Of a DNA stretch of 64,000 nt, positions 1 through 13,400 are shown piece after piece. The stretch lies in assembly GCF_000002995.4 (NCBI RefSeq), contig NW_025062479.1, positions 17,976,721-18,040,720 on the forward strand, read 5' to 3'. Under the pieces are notes generated by a model. It worked only from the letters and a program-made list of their open reading frames with translations. It was not told where the DNA came from and ran no database searches. The position numbers and the translations under genes were made by a program. The stretch's first letter is position 1. Each line of letters starts with the position of its first letter. Origin of the DNA: Brugia malayi. Taxonomy: Eukaryota; Nematoda; Chromadorea; Rhabditida; Onchocercidae.

Positions 1-431
1 TAGCAAATTGTATTGAAATGCCGACATGTCAGGATTAACCGGACATTCAGTGCACCATATCTCTTGTTGATGGCGCAAATGCATCTATATTTCCAAGCAA
101 AAGTCATAAGCCAGCGATTTTCTAGCTTTTCGTCTTTATTTAAAAGCTGGTTGGATTATTGGATAGAATGATCAGAATTCACCGTTCTGAATAATGCAAG
201 ATTTTTTGATGCTCAAGAGAGTTCGAAAACTAGCAGTCAATTGATAATCCATGATTTAAATCCGTATTTACCAAAGAGAAACTGCACTTTCCTTAATGTA
301 TAATTCCTTCTTTCCGTGTAGTTCATTATCAAATCAAAAGAATCCTTTTTCATTTTTAAACTCATAGTAATTGATATTTCCATCTTACTCAGTATTGTTT
401 AACTTCAGTAAAAATCTTGATTATGATTCAG
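1..431. other. left-edge stretch, no firm gene
   Basis: This probably lies inside, or just upstream of, the gene whose last three exons start at 432. Positions 4-171 are open in one plus frame (about 55 codons before a TGA at 169), but I see no convincing acceptor or donor around it, so I do not call it an exon. The stretch before 432 ends in a usable acceptor (TTCAG at 427-431). Confidence 0.3.
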
Positions 432-1737
432 TTTCTTGTACGCGGCATGTCGTAAGCCCACAAGTAGCACATCAACCATTGTACTGTGCGAAGACAACAA
501 CTATGGTACTCAACGAACATTGGTCAGTCCACAACTCCAGGTATTTTGTTCTAGAGCAGTGAATAAAGCTTAAATATTTATTCTCGATACTTCGACTAAC
601 CTTTTGCAATGAAGACAAATGTTTCAAAAATGGAAGTCGTTAGCTGATTGCTTTCTGATGGTTTTTTGTCGTTGAATATCAACTGCAGATGATTTCATTT
701 CGTTAATCTATTATAGCCATGGCACTTTATAACAGTTAAAAAAATTCAATTATTTAAATGGGAAGAATATTTCGACTAGCTAAGATTGTACACTGTCTTG
801 CAAATATGATTCTATTCTATTCCTTGAAAGGTAGTTAAATTAGAATTTCAAGTTTCTTATTGAGATTTAGACACCACCAGTCCGACACATGGAGGAACAA
901 TCAATTTATTGGTCAACAGATGAAAATCCATATTATTATCAGGCCTCAAAGCGTTACTATGATCAACCCTACAGGATTGATTCCGGGTATGTTGTTCCAT
1001 GTTTTCAATTTTTTTTTAGTTCATAGAAATTTCTAGTTTAGTTTCAAAATTGGCTGTCATGTTTACTTCAATTAGTTTGTTTGGAATTTCCGAAGCGTCA
1101 ATTCATCTACTCGAGAATGGACATAATTTACCATTGGTAAATTCATCCTTAGTTTACATGAAACAAGATAATTCATTGTTGATACTTGTTGTTTTTAAGT
1201 TGATTGTGATAAAACTTGCCATTCTTCCTTTCTTTGCAACAAAAACCTGTTGTGCTTTAAATCCAACTTAATTGGATCGAAAATCGAAAATCTGAAGTTG
1301 GATCCTCAAGTTGAACACAATAAGACTAAAATTTACTGTTCAATTTTAGTCTTTCCATTATCCCATTTTTTTCTTCGGATCTTTTCAGGACGAATTTAAT
1401 ATTTTGCGAAACCTTCGAACTTAATTTGTTTGCTTAAATAAATTCAAAAATTATGAGAGTTGCAAATCTAATTTTGCTGCTTATTTTGATAAGATTTATA
1501 AATTCCGCAATGGACGATATTAAAACAACTTACAGTTCAAACCTGTGCACTTCTTGAAGTATATTAGCAACGATGATTTTTAGGTTTTATGGGTATGCAC
1601 TCGTCAGCCCACAAATGTTTGATTCACCATATGCCGTGATGAGTGCAGATAGCAGTGGTAGAGTTGGTTCCGGACGGTATCTCCGGAGCGTCAATTCATC
1701 CGCTGCACAAACGAGAATTGGACATATTTTCAGCTAA
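432..1737 (+). CDS. 3' part of an unrecognised Tyr/Ser-rich protein gene (three exons)
   Basis: Three exons join in phase: 432-540, 871-986 and 1584-1737, with stop TAA at 1735-1737. Each has AG and GT borders (TTCAG before 432, GTATTT after 540, TTTAG before 871, GTATGT after 986, TTTTTAG before 1584). The joined C-terminal part is about 125 residues. It is rich in Tyr, Ser and Gln, with a cluster ENPYYYQASKRYYDQPY in the middle exon and a basic end TRIGHIFS. There is no obvious membrane segment or known domain; a cytoplasmic tail of a membrane protein is one guess. I do not recognise the family. The gene starts upstream of the window or in unassigned sequence at its left edge. It is convergent with TRAPPC9. 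A second, unspliced copy of the last exon and its downstream flank lies in the last intron. Splicing and phase support the model well; function is unknown. Confidence 0.6.
1089..1345 (+). repeat. diverged direct copy of terminal exon and 3' flank (intronic copy)
   Basis: Read by eye, this stretch matches 1680-1957 in the same orientation with many substitutions and small gaps. Shared words include GAAAATCTGAAGTTGGA, GCGTCAATTCATC and AATAAGACTRAAATTT. It covers the second half of the last exon, the region around the stop codon and about 220 bp of 3' flank. The copy has lost the reading frame, so it looks like a decaying local duplication rather than an alternative exon. Confidence 0.75.
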
Positions 1738-1957
1738 GGATGAATTTACCACCGGAATCATCAGGTTAAATGAAACAAGGCAATTCACTATTAATATCTG
1801 TTGTTTTTCAATATGATTATGATAAAACTTTCCACTCTTTCTTTTCAACAGAAATCTGTTGTATTTTAGATAACTTCGTGTTGATTGGATTGGAAATCGA
1901 AAATCTGAAGTTGGACCCTTAAGATGAATACAAATAAGACTGAAATTTGTCATCAAA
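1680..1957 (+). repeat. direct repeat partner (terminal exon plus 3' flank)
   Basis: This is the copy that includes the functional end of the last exon (stop at 1735-1737). It pairs with 1089-1345, about 590 bp upstream in the same orientation. Confidence 0.75.
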
Positions 1958-4433
1958 TTGTCAGAGAGATACGATAATTTGATAGCAAATTTTTAAGGAA
2001 AGAAGTTTTGGTTTTCAATTTGAAAATGGGTAACATGGGTAGCAATGATTTTTTTAAATGGCAACTGAATCCATGCAGAGTCTATCTCATGATTTCCTGA
2101 ACAAACGATCTTTTTTTAGGTTGTACTAACATACTAGGCTTTAATTCCTTTCCTTCTTTTCTTGTGTTAATTTTCTTCCGTATGTTGTGATTGTGTTTCT
2201 TCCGTGCTTTCAGTAAATTCTCCTGTTTGTATTGAATTTGTTCATTATTTATCCACACTTTTTAAATACTCAGTGTTTTCCGATATTGTCAATATTTACT
2301 GTGCATATAATTGGGCATTTACTTTTTCATTCTAACTTGCACCAACCATATGTTTAAGAGAAGGAAGGTTGGTAAAAGGAATTTTATAAAAATAGGAACA
2401 CGATGTTTTGCTAGCTCTGATGAAGATTACTGAAGTATATTTTCGGATCTTGGCATTATTGTTTTGCTGTCATTAAAACAAAGTTCACGTTTAATTTTAG
2501 AACTTTTCTATCAAATTTTTAGTTTTGGAATCTAACGCAACCTAACACTGTTAGGTTGATTCTCTCCTGATTCTCTTAGCGACTACTTTCAAAATTATTA
2601 CGTCTACTAAAATATATTTTGAAATTCTTAACTCGGACAACTTTTTATTGCAATATAGCTGAGACTTTCATGATGTACGTACGTTATTAATATAAAATGT
2701 TTCTATCCAAGCTGAACTCTTTTTAGATATTTGTTAGAACTTATAAATTTATAAAGATTAATTCTGCCATTTCTCGCTAATGTGATAGTTTTCTCAGTTG
2801 ACCTTAGTCTCTTCTCCGAGAAATTATATTCTTTTCACTGTCGTTCCGTTTTTGTTTTTTTTTTTTTCCTCTTTCAGAAGAAAACAGTAACATTCAAGAA
2901 AAGATGTTTTGAAGCTCCGCCAAAAGCGGAAAAAATCTTCATGAGTACTTCTTATTGTATCGAATGTTGATGGCCTTCATGTTCATGTACGTACTGCCCC
3001 TTATTTTTGTCATTTCCTTGGGCTAAACTGCTATTTGCACTTTTTGCTTGATGAGTAAGTAAATAATGATTTTATTCTGTTCCTACTATTTTTTAATGTG
3101 CGATAATACAACTATATATATGTGATGTAGCCTTGTTATGTTCTTCGCTCACATATAAGATACTTTTTGTAAGTTAGCACAATTATATTTTGTTTCCTTT
3201 CTACATAGTCTGCAGTTTTCGACATCGATTTTAAGTCGCACGGAAAAAGCGTCTGATGAGTTGTTGTAGTTAATGTTTTGAATAAGGCACAGTTTATGTT
3301 GCCTGAATGTTTGTGAAAAATTCTCAGTCTGAAGCGACTGTTATTTCGATTCTTGAAATGCTTAACTTCAAAGGTGCTGTGAGACATGGAGGAAAATGTC
3401 ATGCACTGTGTTTTTTTCTAAAAAAATGAAAATACTATAAGGAATAAAGAATAACGGACTGGTGGGAAATACTTTGTTATAGTGGAAAATTCTATGAGTA
3501 TGGAAAATTCTGAGAACATTCACATCCATCGAAAAATAACCGATACAAAGAAAGGCTCCAGGTGCAGACCTCATCTAAATGGAAGAAATTTGGATGCAAT
3601 GGGAAACTTACTGTTGTGAATTTGAAGTCACTCTCTGATCAGACGAATTAGGTTAATTAAGTTCACTTGACTTAGGTTAAGTTTATAGAACTTGAACTGA
3701 AGCTTTTGCTTCTTATCTGCAAGCGAGATCAACCGACAAATATATAGTGGAGTAATTGAAACAGCAAAGGAGTAAGTGGTACTGTTGAGTGAGTAGGAGG
3801 AAGAGAAGACTGCACCGATCGTTTCGTTGTTGTTATCAGATTAAAGAAGGCTTTTAAGGATGTAGAAAGTGGGCTGGGTTGGCTTAGCAGATTAACATTT
3901 ACAGTGAAGACAGATGTACATTTGCTATTTGAGGTTTAGATAAAGGATTCATTGTTTCAAAAAAAAAAATGGGATATAACAAAGGAATAACGAAGTGGTT
4001 TGTATTATTCTAAACACTTAATGTGCAGTATTTTTTTGGTTTTCCAACACTTACTGTGAAATTGTATTTGATCTGTATTACTGCTTTCTTTTTACAGAAT
4101 ATAGAATCAAGTATTTTCAGCTTTTTACTTGATTTCTTACAAATTCTTTTACATTCCATGGTCTCTAGTCTTAAATAAATGTTAAAAGTAACTGATCGCT
4201 CATGGAAACAGTCAGTAAAGTTCGACAAATGAAAACAGCCAGCTCCCAATACATTTGAACTAACACTGTATAACTTCGAAAGTAGACAGGCACTTTTATT
4301 CACATACTTTATGTTAAACAGTCAAGTTCAAAAAAAATTTTACAGTATTTGTTTGATGTCAGAGAAATTTACATACAAACAGAAAAGTTGAAAGGATAGA
4401 AAGAGACCCGCAGAATAAGCAGATAACATAGTA
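1738..4433. other. intergenic region between convergent genes
   Basis: This lies between the stop of the plus-strand gene and the stop of TRAPPC9. It is AT-rich with short ORFs that look like chance. The only coding-like piece is 2878-2970, listed separately. Poly(A) or poly(T) runs occur at about 2851-2868 and 3959-3969. No RNA gene was seen. Confidence 0.5.
2878..2970 (+). CDS. possible alternative terminal exon of the upstream plus-strand gene
   Basis: A strong pyrimidine tract and acceptor (CCTCTTTCAG, ending at 2877) precede 31 codons that run to TGA at 2968-2970. The predicted end is lysine-rich (KKTVTFKKRCFEAPPKAEK) and finishes in CIEC. The exon starts in phase 0, so it could be joined to the exon ending at 540, also phase 0, giving a different C terminus. 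Base composition is more coding-like than the flanks. There is no independent evidence; it could be chance. Confidence 0.25.
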   Translation, partial: KKTVTFKKRCFEAPPKAEKIFMSTSYCIEC

Positions 4434-7400
4434 TTATGAAACCTTTGTGATCACACTGAATGAAATAGCACAACAGAACAATTCATCTGACGAGATAATA
4501 GATTTATCATTCAAAATAATGAGCGGTCTGATCTGCAACACCAGCCTTTCAAAAGTTTATCCAACTATTTTTTATTACTATTTGTTTTCAAAAATGACGG
4601 TTCTGAAACTTCAGTTTCATCTCAAAAATTAAAAAAAAAAAAAAAAAAAATTACCTTATGCGCTCCTTCATAGCGAAACAGGAGTTGGAAATTAGCATGA
4701 AATATTTCCTGAATAACCACTCGTTTCACAGGTTTCTTACTGAAATTAACAGTTGCTACTGGTGCATAGTCATTTTCGACTGAAACTGTATCTGCCGCAG
4801 ATAGAGTAGCTATTTCAACCGTTCCTTCCTTCTAAATTTAATAATTCATTTGGCTTTAAGAATGTTTATCGTCATGAAAATTGTCAGGTTATCTATAAAC
4901 AGTAAGAAAAGCCTGAAAAAAAGGAGAAAATATTAGTTATTTTATCTCTAAAACTTTCAATATGGTAAAAAGCAACTGATGCTAGGGAGTACAAACCAGA
5001 TTTTAAAAGAAAATATACGAATCAAGCAAACAGAGCAACGTAAAATACCTGCACTATTTGAAATGGTATACTTTCAGTATTTAACACAATCATATTATCA
5101 CCACTCTCAATGACGGACCCATTTTGTAAATCGCGGTAACACTGCAGCTGTATTAAACCACTAAACGAACGAGTGTCTAAAAGGGATGATAATGCAATAT
5201 TTAGAACTGATATATCATATCAAAAAACGAGTGATTATGAAAAACAATACAAGCAGGTTAATAGCACTAAAAAAGCTCTAATGTTAATGGAATATCCAGG
5301 ACATTTATTCCAGACCGGTTATAATAAATTCATTCTACACTTCGCAAAGCTACGAAAATAACATTATTATCAGCTTAAGCGAAAACAAGGCAAATAAATG
5401 AATTCCAAGTTCTGGGGCATTACCGTTTGTAGGAGTAATTAAGCTTAAACTGAGCTGAACTATTTCACCGATACCAACAGTAATTTCATCGTCATTCAAC
5501 AACGGCATTCCGTTTACATTCGCCTCTGAACTTTGAAAATTGAATTACCAAACACTTCCGTTAGGCTATTTTTGAAAGCAATAAAAAAATTCATATCACA
5601 GTGTTCCATTATAAAAGATAAATACTAATGGAAAAGATATATCGGTGGTATGTTGAGTAGTTCAGGAACCTTGAAGTGTCCTTGACATATCGGAAATAAT
5701 ATTGCAATGATATTTACAGGAAAAGTGGTTTAAAAGGGTTAAAAAAAAAATGCTTCCGCTTTCAAAAAATCTTTCCTTATCATGCGAGTTTTATTGAGAA
5801 TCTACTTGGAATTTACAACTAATAAACCACCATTTATGTTCATGAGCGATCACTGAAACGAAACATTATTTGCGTTAACCAACACAGATGGTGTAAATTT
5901 AACACTAGAATAAAACCGCTCGTTGACCAATAACACAAATACTTACGAACAGAAATCACTGGTACTACAAGTTGTTTCAGGAGTGAAACAGAAGATAGCA
6001 AGGGACCGACGGGTACTGATCCTGAAAGACTTGAACTGGAGATAGACCAACGAATATCCAGATGCCAGGAAACATGACGTTCTAGAATTTGTCGTAACCG
6101 TTCCATTTCCTGCATTTGCATCATGTGAGATGCACGACTGGCTGCTTCTTGAAATGCATTTGATGCTACTTCAGAACAACATTTGCATAGCAGCGGTACT
6201 CTGAGAAAACAGCTGTTGGAAATTTCATTTCTCCAAATGAAAAAAAAGATCATATGGACATAAAAAACCGAACCAAGAATTTGTAAATTTTTTCAAGTTA
6301 ACCTTAAGATTGTACCAAAAGAACAAGGTTTCAATGAGAATGGAAATAGATGGAGAAGAATTAATGATCTTTCTAGACGTAGAATCTAGTGCAAACTCGA
6401 ACTGTTTGCCTCAAACTCTCTGTTTAATTGGTCTAATGGAAAACAATGGAGTAGTAACATGAAAGAACAAGGAACATTAGTGAAGTAAAAGACACGATCA
6501 ATCACCTGCAAAACTCCTTAGGCTGTACGCCAATCACTCGATCCTTCCCATAAGTTAATTCAGCATCCCACTCAGTATTATTTGTCACATCCACAACTAC
6601 ATATCTTGTTGTCGGCCCATCACCAGGCAACACATGCCAAGCAGCAACTGTTACCGCAGGGACAATTGATACCGCTAAAGGCAATCGACAACGCCTTTCG
6701 TACTGCTAAGAACTGTACTCTTTTAATTTTATGTGCAAAAACATTAAACAAAACATTAGAATTTCATACTCCTGAGAAACTTATAAAGTAATAAAAAAGT
6801 GATAAAATTATTATTATTTTTTTAATCGTGAAAATTACTTCTCCGTTAGGGCCATCAATATCAGCTCGATAATAAAAAATGAATTCACAAGTTAATAATC
6901 TCTGAAATTAAAAAGAAAATGAAACAAAAGATACCAATTTTGGTAGGAAAGAAATATTTCAAATTTGATTTTTTGGTGAAATAAAACTTATGCAGAACAT
7001 ATTTATTGCACTTTTATCCATAAACTAAAAGGAATAAATTATGAAACAGATTGGTAAACGATAAAGGAAACTTACTGGATGAAAGACAAGTATACATGTA
7101 TATATATATATATATATATATGAATCTTTAGACTTCCTTTATATTTAGTTCGCCTTTAATGGATTTAATCTAAGAGATCACCACATACTCCGGTAAATGG
7201 TATTCGGTCATGTGCTTCTTCAATAGATGGAGCATCGCAAGTAGAAATCTCTGTTTCACTATCTCGCTCCTTTTGTGAACCATCTTCAGCCATAGCCGAT
7301 GGATCAATTCCAAAAATTCTATGACAACAATAGTTGTTGCATCACTTGACACTTTTCTCACAAAAATAAAAGTTCAAGAAACACCGCCTCAAAGTAAACC

Positions 7401-10400
7401 ATTAGAATAGTAGAGTAAAAGCATTTAAGAGTACTACATTTTATTATTTTAGTCAAAGTTCTAGCGAAGTCCTGTAAAAAATCTGAACTTTAAGAAATAT
7501 AACTCAAAATATAAAGTATGTTGCTAACGCATAAGAAGTGAAATTTTACCTGAATTTGATTTGTTTCCTTTCCAAGGGTTCGATCCTCCTTAACTCAGTG
7601 GTACTATCATTATCATCCAGCCACTCAGGGCTAGCAATTTCAATCATACAAGGACCACCACAAACCTAAAAACAGAAACTAGAATCATTTGACGCTATAT
7701 CTGTTAATTTTTCTTAACTCATAAAATTGGACTTTAAATAATTAATTGTAAGTCGAAATGCATATTTAAGAAATCATTTTGCAAATTGCTGTTAATAGGG
7801 GAACCGCTTCAGAATTTTTCAGTTCAAGTATCACAAAAAATTTAAGCTATAAAAAACAAGTTAAGAAAACTTATCCTGCATATTAATGTCCAATGTCCAT
7901 ATGCAAAAATAGCCTTGTGCATTTTAAAATATGAAACCAAATTTTTATCATTAAATTTCACGAAATAGCATACCTTCGGTTGTCGAATGACCAAGTTAAC
8001 ATGCCTTACTGTAATAGTTTTACTAGTATTTACCAATGACACACTGTGTTCGAAGCTAAAAGAAATAATGTATTATTTCATTTCTCAAAATAGTATCATT
8101 GGTGAACATTCATTTTATGACACAACAAAGAACAAATTGGAAGTCTTATAGTTTCTATTCAAAATTACAAACACTAGATTTGTTTTCTTTTTTTCTACTC
8201 AGAAACTGCAGAGAAGCACATGAGAAGTTCAGAAAGCCTTTTCTCCTCTCCACCTTTTTCTTTTTCCTTCACTGACATATTCTTCCAAAGTGGCTACAAA
8301 AATACAGCCGAATAAAATTATTTTGTAAAAAAAAAAAAAAAAAAAAAACGTTTGTCCAGAATAAACAGTTATTTCTGCGGTTGGTTCAATGTCATCTTCA
8401 GAGATTGGAGCTCGACTCAGCGAGGTTTTTAGTTCCAAAACAGGTAAAGCCGGCAATATCTACAATAAATGAAATAAAACAGACTGTACACAGTGAATAT
8501 TTATCACCAAGCAGACTTCAAATTTATTTCTTCTATTTGTTCTTCACATCTCCCTCCCTTCTTTTCTGTAGCCTAAATCAAAAGAAAAAAAAAAAAAAAA
8601 AAGAAAGTGAAACGAACAAACCTCAATATCAAACATTGATGAGAGAAAGCCCTTCGATTTAACACGTTCTGGAAAATCCCGTAATTTACAAACATTACGC
8701 ACACCCAGTATCTCGCATGAATAACCAGTTATAGTGAGCCGTCCTGATTCCCTTGAATCGATAAGATGTACATGGAGCTCAAAAGCAATTCTTCAGAAGT
8801 CTCGGCTTTGTAACTTTTCTTTTTTTTTCAATTTATGAAGGAACAAATTTTCAGTATTTCAGCTTCTGAAGAACTGTTTTTGAAGAAACACGTTTATTTA
8901 TTGAATGTGTGAAAATTTTCAAATTTCCATAAGTTTTGAAAAGAAAAATCAGAGTCCTGAACATTTCCGAAGTATATTTTATATATCTAGTTTAGAGCTA
9001 GAGAAATCAATAAACTTGCCTAGGCACCCCAATGAGTTTCAGGTCTACGGCTTCCGTGTTACCACTACATGCAGGCAAAGTGAGCCGCACAGGAATTGGC
9101 TCAAAAGCGCAGCCTTCAGAAAGTAATTCGAGGTTGGATACAGATAACTCGCACGGCAGACAATTGATTACAGAAACGGAAACCTCGCAAGCGCAATCTT
9201 GAACCCAAGTAACTAGAAAATATTGATAAATCATTTCACTGCAAAAAAAATCTACAATTTCATAAAGAAAAATACTATTATGTCAAGAATAATAATACAT
9301 TAAACAAACCTTTCGAAGTAATTTCCTGTTGAAATGGAGAATATATGAATATGTCGGAATGAAGCTTTGGTCGAATAGTTGTGGCAGCAAGATGTCCCGG
9401 AAGTGAACAAACTGCGAATTTCCTGCAAATTGTACAGCATGCCGTGTCTCAATAACAAAATGAAGCAGTTTTCATACACTAATCTTTTTCACCACAGTAA
9501 AGGATAACGTTTTTTGTTTCTTTAAAGATAACAAAATCGATATTACTCCATAACAGGAAAAAGTGAACAAAAACTGCACTCAAGCTTCGGGAAACGCATC
9601 ATCTGAATTGGCGGTATAATAAGTCCATGCTGCGGTAATGAAATGTGCTCGTTGAGCTGATGTTGAACATCTCGCGATGCCACTAATTTGGTAAACTCTT
9701 CAAGCATTCGCTCGGATGTTTCCTGATCCATATAATCATAATACACCTTTAAAATATTTATATAAGGGAACATTTTGTTAAGTTTATTTTTAATGAAAAA
9801 ATATAATTCACAAGCATCAAAATGAAACATAACAAACTCTTGTAAAAATGTTCGAAATCTTTCCCAAGTTTAAGACATAAAACGAAGTTTGAAAATATTC
9901 CATATTTATTTACAAAATCAAGAAACATAATTCAAAGTTAGAGTATTAGAGCTTGCTTAAATCCCAGCACTTGAGAGGACTGCTTTCAGTGTTATTAAAA
10001 GTTCCAGTCAAAAATAACCGCGCGCCGACTCTTCTCCTTCCTCCTCCATTCTCCTCTTTTTTATTCAAAAAAGGTTGTTTCATTGCTTACTAAGTTATCA
10101 GTACAACACTGGGAGAAAATGTTAAGATAATCAAATATAGGATCGTATTAGAAACCTGCAAAATATAGCACAGATGGCGTATAGCTGCATCGTAGTACTC
10201 GGCACGTAATGCGCTCATGAACACTTCATGCAAAGCTTTTCTTTGAATATGTACCGGCCCTAATCTCATTAAATCGCTTGACAATTCTTTTGGATTTTCA
10301 GGCACTCCATAACCAATTAGTGTTCGGTATAGTACTGGATACACTTGTCGATAGTCCGCAACAGTGCGACTCCCGCTCTCTGTTATGTGTAAGCGAAACA

Positions 10401-13400
10401 AAACCCCCAGACGTGCAAAAAATGCACACTTTCGATTAAAACCAATCTACAATAGTTTTATCCATACATCATCCTTTTTCATGTTTTAAAGTGAAACTAA
10501 TTTGCTGAAAGAGAATACCTTATTAGATTAAGATTTTGTTTATAATGGAAATATAATAATGGAAAAACCTTTCCATTTCAAGTCAGAAATTTCCATTTAT
10601 AATGGAAAGATCAAAGAGATCTGAGATAAATGAAATAAGGAAAATAATCTATGAGAAAATTCATAAACGGCACCAACTTTACGATATACTTCTGCAGAAT
10701 TAAGACATATCAGAGCTTTTGTGAAGTGACCAAACTGATCAAAGCTGTCATCAAGATATTTACCAATATGTTCTCTTATGAAATCCTAAAATATTATATA
10801 GCAGAAAATATTTCAGAAGATTTTGAATCTATTTTTCAAGGAAAATATTTCGTTGATGGGAAATGATATTCTTATTTTCTCTTAAAAACGAAAAAAATCT
10901 TTGAACTTCGAAATATTATAAAAAATTCTCTTTTAATCTTCTATAGAAAACATTAACCTCCATATCTGCATACAAACGCTGATCTCGAAAAACAGAAGCA
11001 GCTTTCATCATACATTCATATTCGACCCATGCGGCAAATGAAAATCTTTCATAGCTTTCCAATGCTGATTTGAATCTTTCAACTATTTCTGTGTAATTGA
11101 TTGCACTCTTCCTAGATCTTTAAAAGTGACTTAAGAGAAGTGTTTTATAGAAGTTAATAAAATGAAATGAATTCGAAGATCAAACACAAATAAAACTAAA
11201 CAGTATACTTCAGTGAACTAGCTAATTCTCCCAAAAAATCCATACAGGAATGGATTTTTTCGAATTTTTCAGTAAATTATAAACATATTATATATTATAA
11301 TACGTCAGGCATAAGTACCAGTCAAAATTATCATAAACTAATCATAAACTGATTATCATAAACTAATTCACCCTAATGTAATCGAAAAGATTGATGAAAA
11401 GGGCGCCATCAAAAAGCTAAATTTCTCCTAATGAAGACAAAGATTTTAAGGAATATTTTTCATCAGACCCTGATACCTAGCCGAAACACTACAATGATAA
11501 AATACTAATATATTATAATTAAAGAGTAATATATTATAATTTATTTTGCTGAGACCCATTTAATTTAACACTTTTTAAAGTCGTGCAAAAACAATTGATC
11601 ATTACTCTCCCTCGTACAGAGTAATGATTAACTCCAGTACTTAATAGGCTTTAATTTTGAAACCAATAAGTGGAGAATTTCTTAGAAAAAGTTACCCGGT
11701 ACCAGACTGACTTGTTTTACGCGCCGAAAGAATCTGTTCGGAAGTCATAGATGAGATTCGTTGCATTCCACTAATAGAAGGACATTCATCTGCTAAATCA
11801 TACTTTGCAATTATCGCCGCACAAGCCCAGCCTTCGTAAGCAGCTAAAAAAATGCAAAAATACACTCAATAAAGATAAGTATGTGCCTGATGAAAATTAG
11901 AGTCAGTCAAGATCTTCAGGACCAAATGAACTATATTTTTTCCTCTTGTTAAGCAATTTTTAATCGATTTTCCTGATCAATTTTACTTCTTTATGTTTTT
12001 TATCGACTGATCCTGATCTTAAAGATTCACATATCCAACTGCTACGATTAACCGCACCCTATAATAGTTAGAAGCCTAAAAATACTCATCGCACATTTTA
12101 AAAAGACATACCAGCAAGCCAGAGTAAATCGTTGGACTGTTTGAGGAATTCGATAGCTGACTGATAGGAATCCATTGCTAAAGTGGGCAAACCAGTCATG
12201 AGCGTGTAATCAGCAACTTGTTTTCGAAGACGACCAATGCATTTTTTTCTAAATGTAGTTTGTTTTTTTTTTTTTTTTTTTAAAGAAATGAACTTTTTTG
12301 GGAACCACAAATACTAAAGCTTGGCTTCATGAGATTTATTCGTACTTCGACAACCAGAAATGGATGACCAAATTATTGCATTCTTCAATAACTGAGAGTT
12401 TAAAGGCTTAATATGCTTTATTGTAGATTCAAAACTTTGGAAGACTAGTAGCAAAATATATTAAGAAAAATGAAAATTTTATACATGCTCATGGAATGAA
12501 ATCCACAAATCAAAAAGAAAAGCAGAAAAGGAAGTGAATGGTAAAAGATAAATTTATACCACTCATCAAACATTCACAAACATTATGTGATATGAATAAT
12601 TGCAGAGAACGCTACAAATATAAAACGACCTGTATATTACTAACTAACCTGTATATTTTGCTAGTTTTATTTTCCAAACCTTGACGGTATTTTTGTTCAT
12701 CAATCAGAGCAAGACATGGCGGAAACTCCAACTTCTCAAAGGAAAGATCAAGCCGACGACTTTCCAGAACGTAATAAATAGAGCGCAAAAAATCCCGAAT
12801 ACCTATTTCCAGTGAATCCGCATCATCGAGACTTTTAAAATAAAACAGTTCTCGTGACGAACACAACGCTTTTATAGATTCCTGTGAATAATAGCTTCGT
12901 TCAGATAATGGAACATACCAACCAGATCATGTAATACTAATTTATGCTTTCACCACGCTTACTATTCAGGAATTATATTTCGTTAGACCAAAAAAGAAAT
13001 TTCAAAAAAACCGAGCTAATTCTGTATCGAAACCTTCATTATTTTTACGAAAAGTACTGAGAAGTGATATTTTTGTTCCTTTCTCTATTACAGAAGAAAA
13101 TTTCTACAGAAGCAAAAATATAACTATATACTTCTGGATATCCGATAACGACACATCGTGAATCCACAACAGTTGATGCGTACTCAACCTATAACTGACA
13201 TTAACATTATAAAATAATGTTTTATATTTTGTGGTTTCCTTTGAGAAGTTTTACGTCGACTAAAAATATCCTTTTTAAAGCATTAATACAAAAAATCGTT
13301 TCATATTCCTTAACTATCGAATATTTATTTTTAAAATGAACTTGAAATCATCTTTTTGAATTTTGACTTCCCGAATCTTTTGCAAAACAACTGTGCCTTT

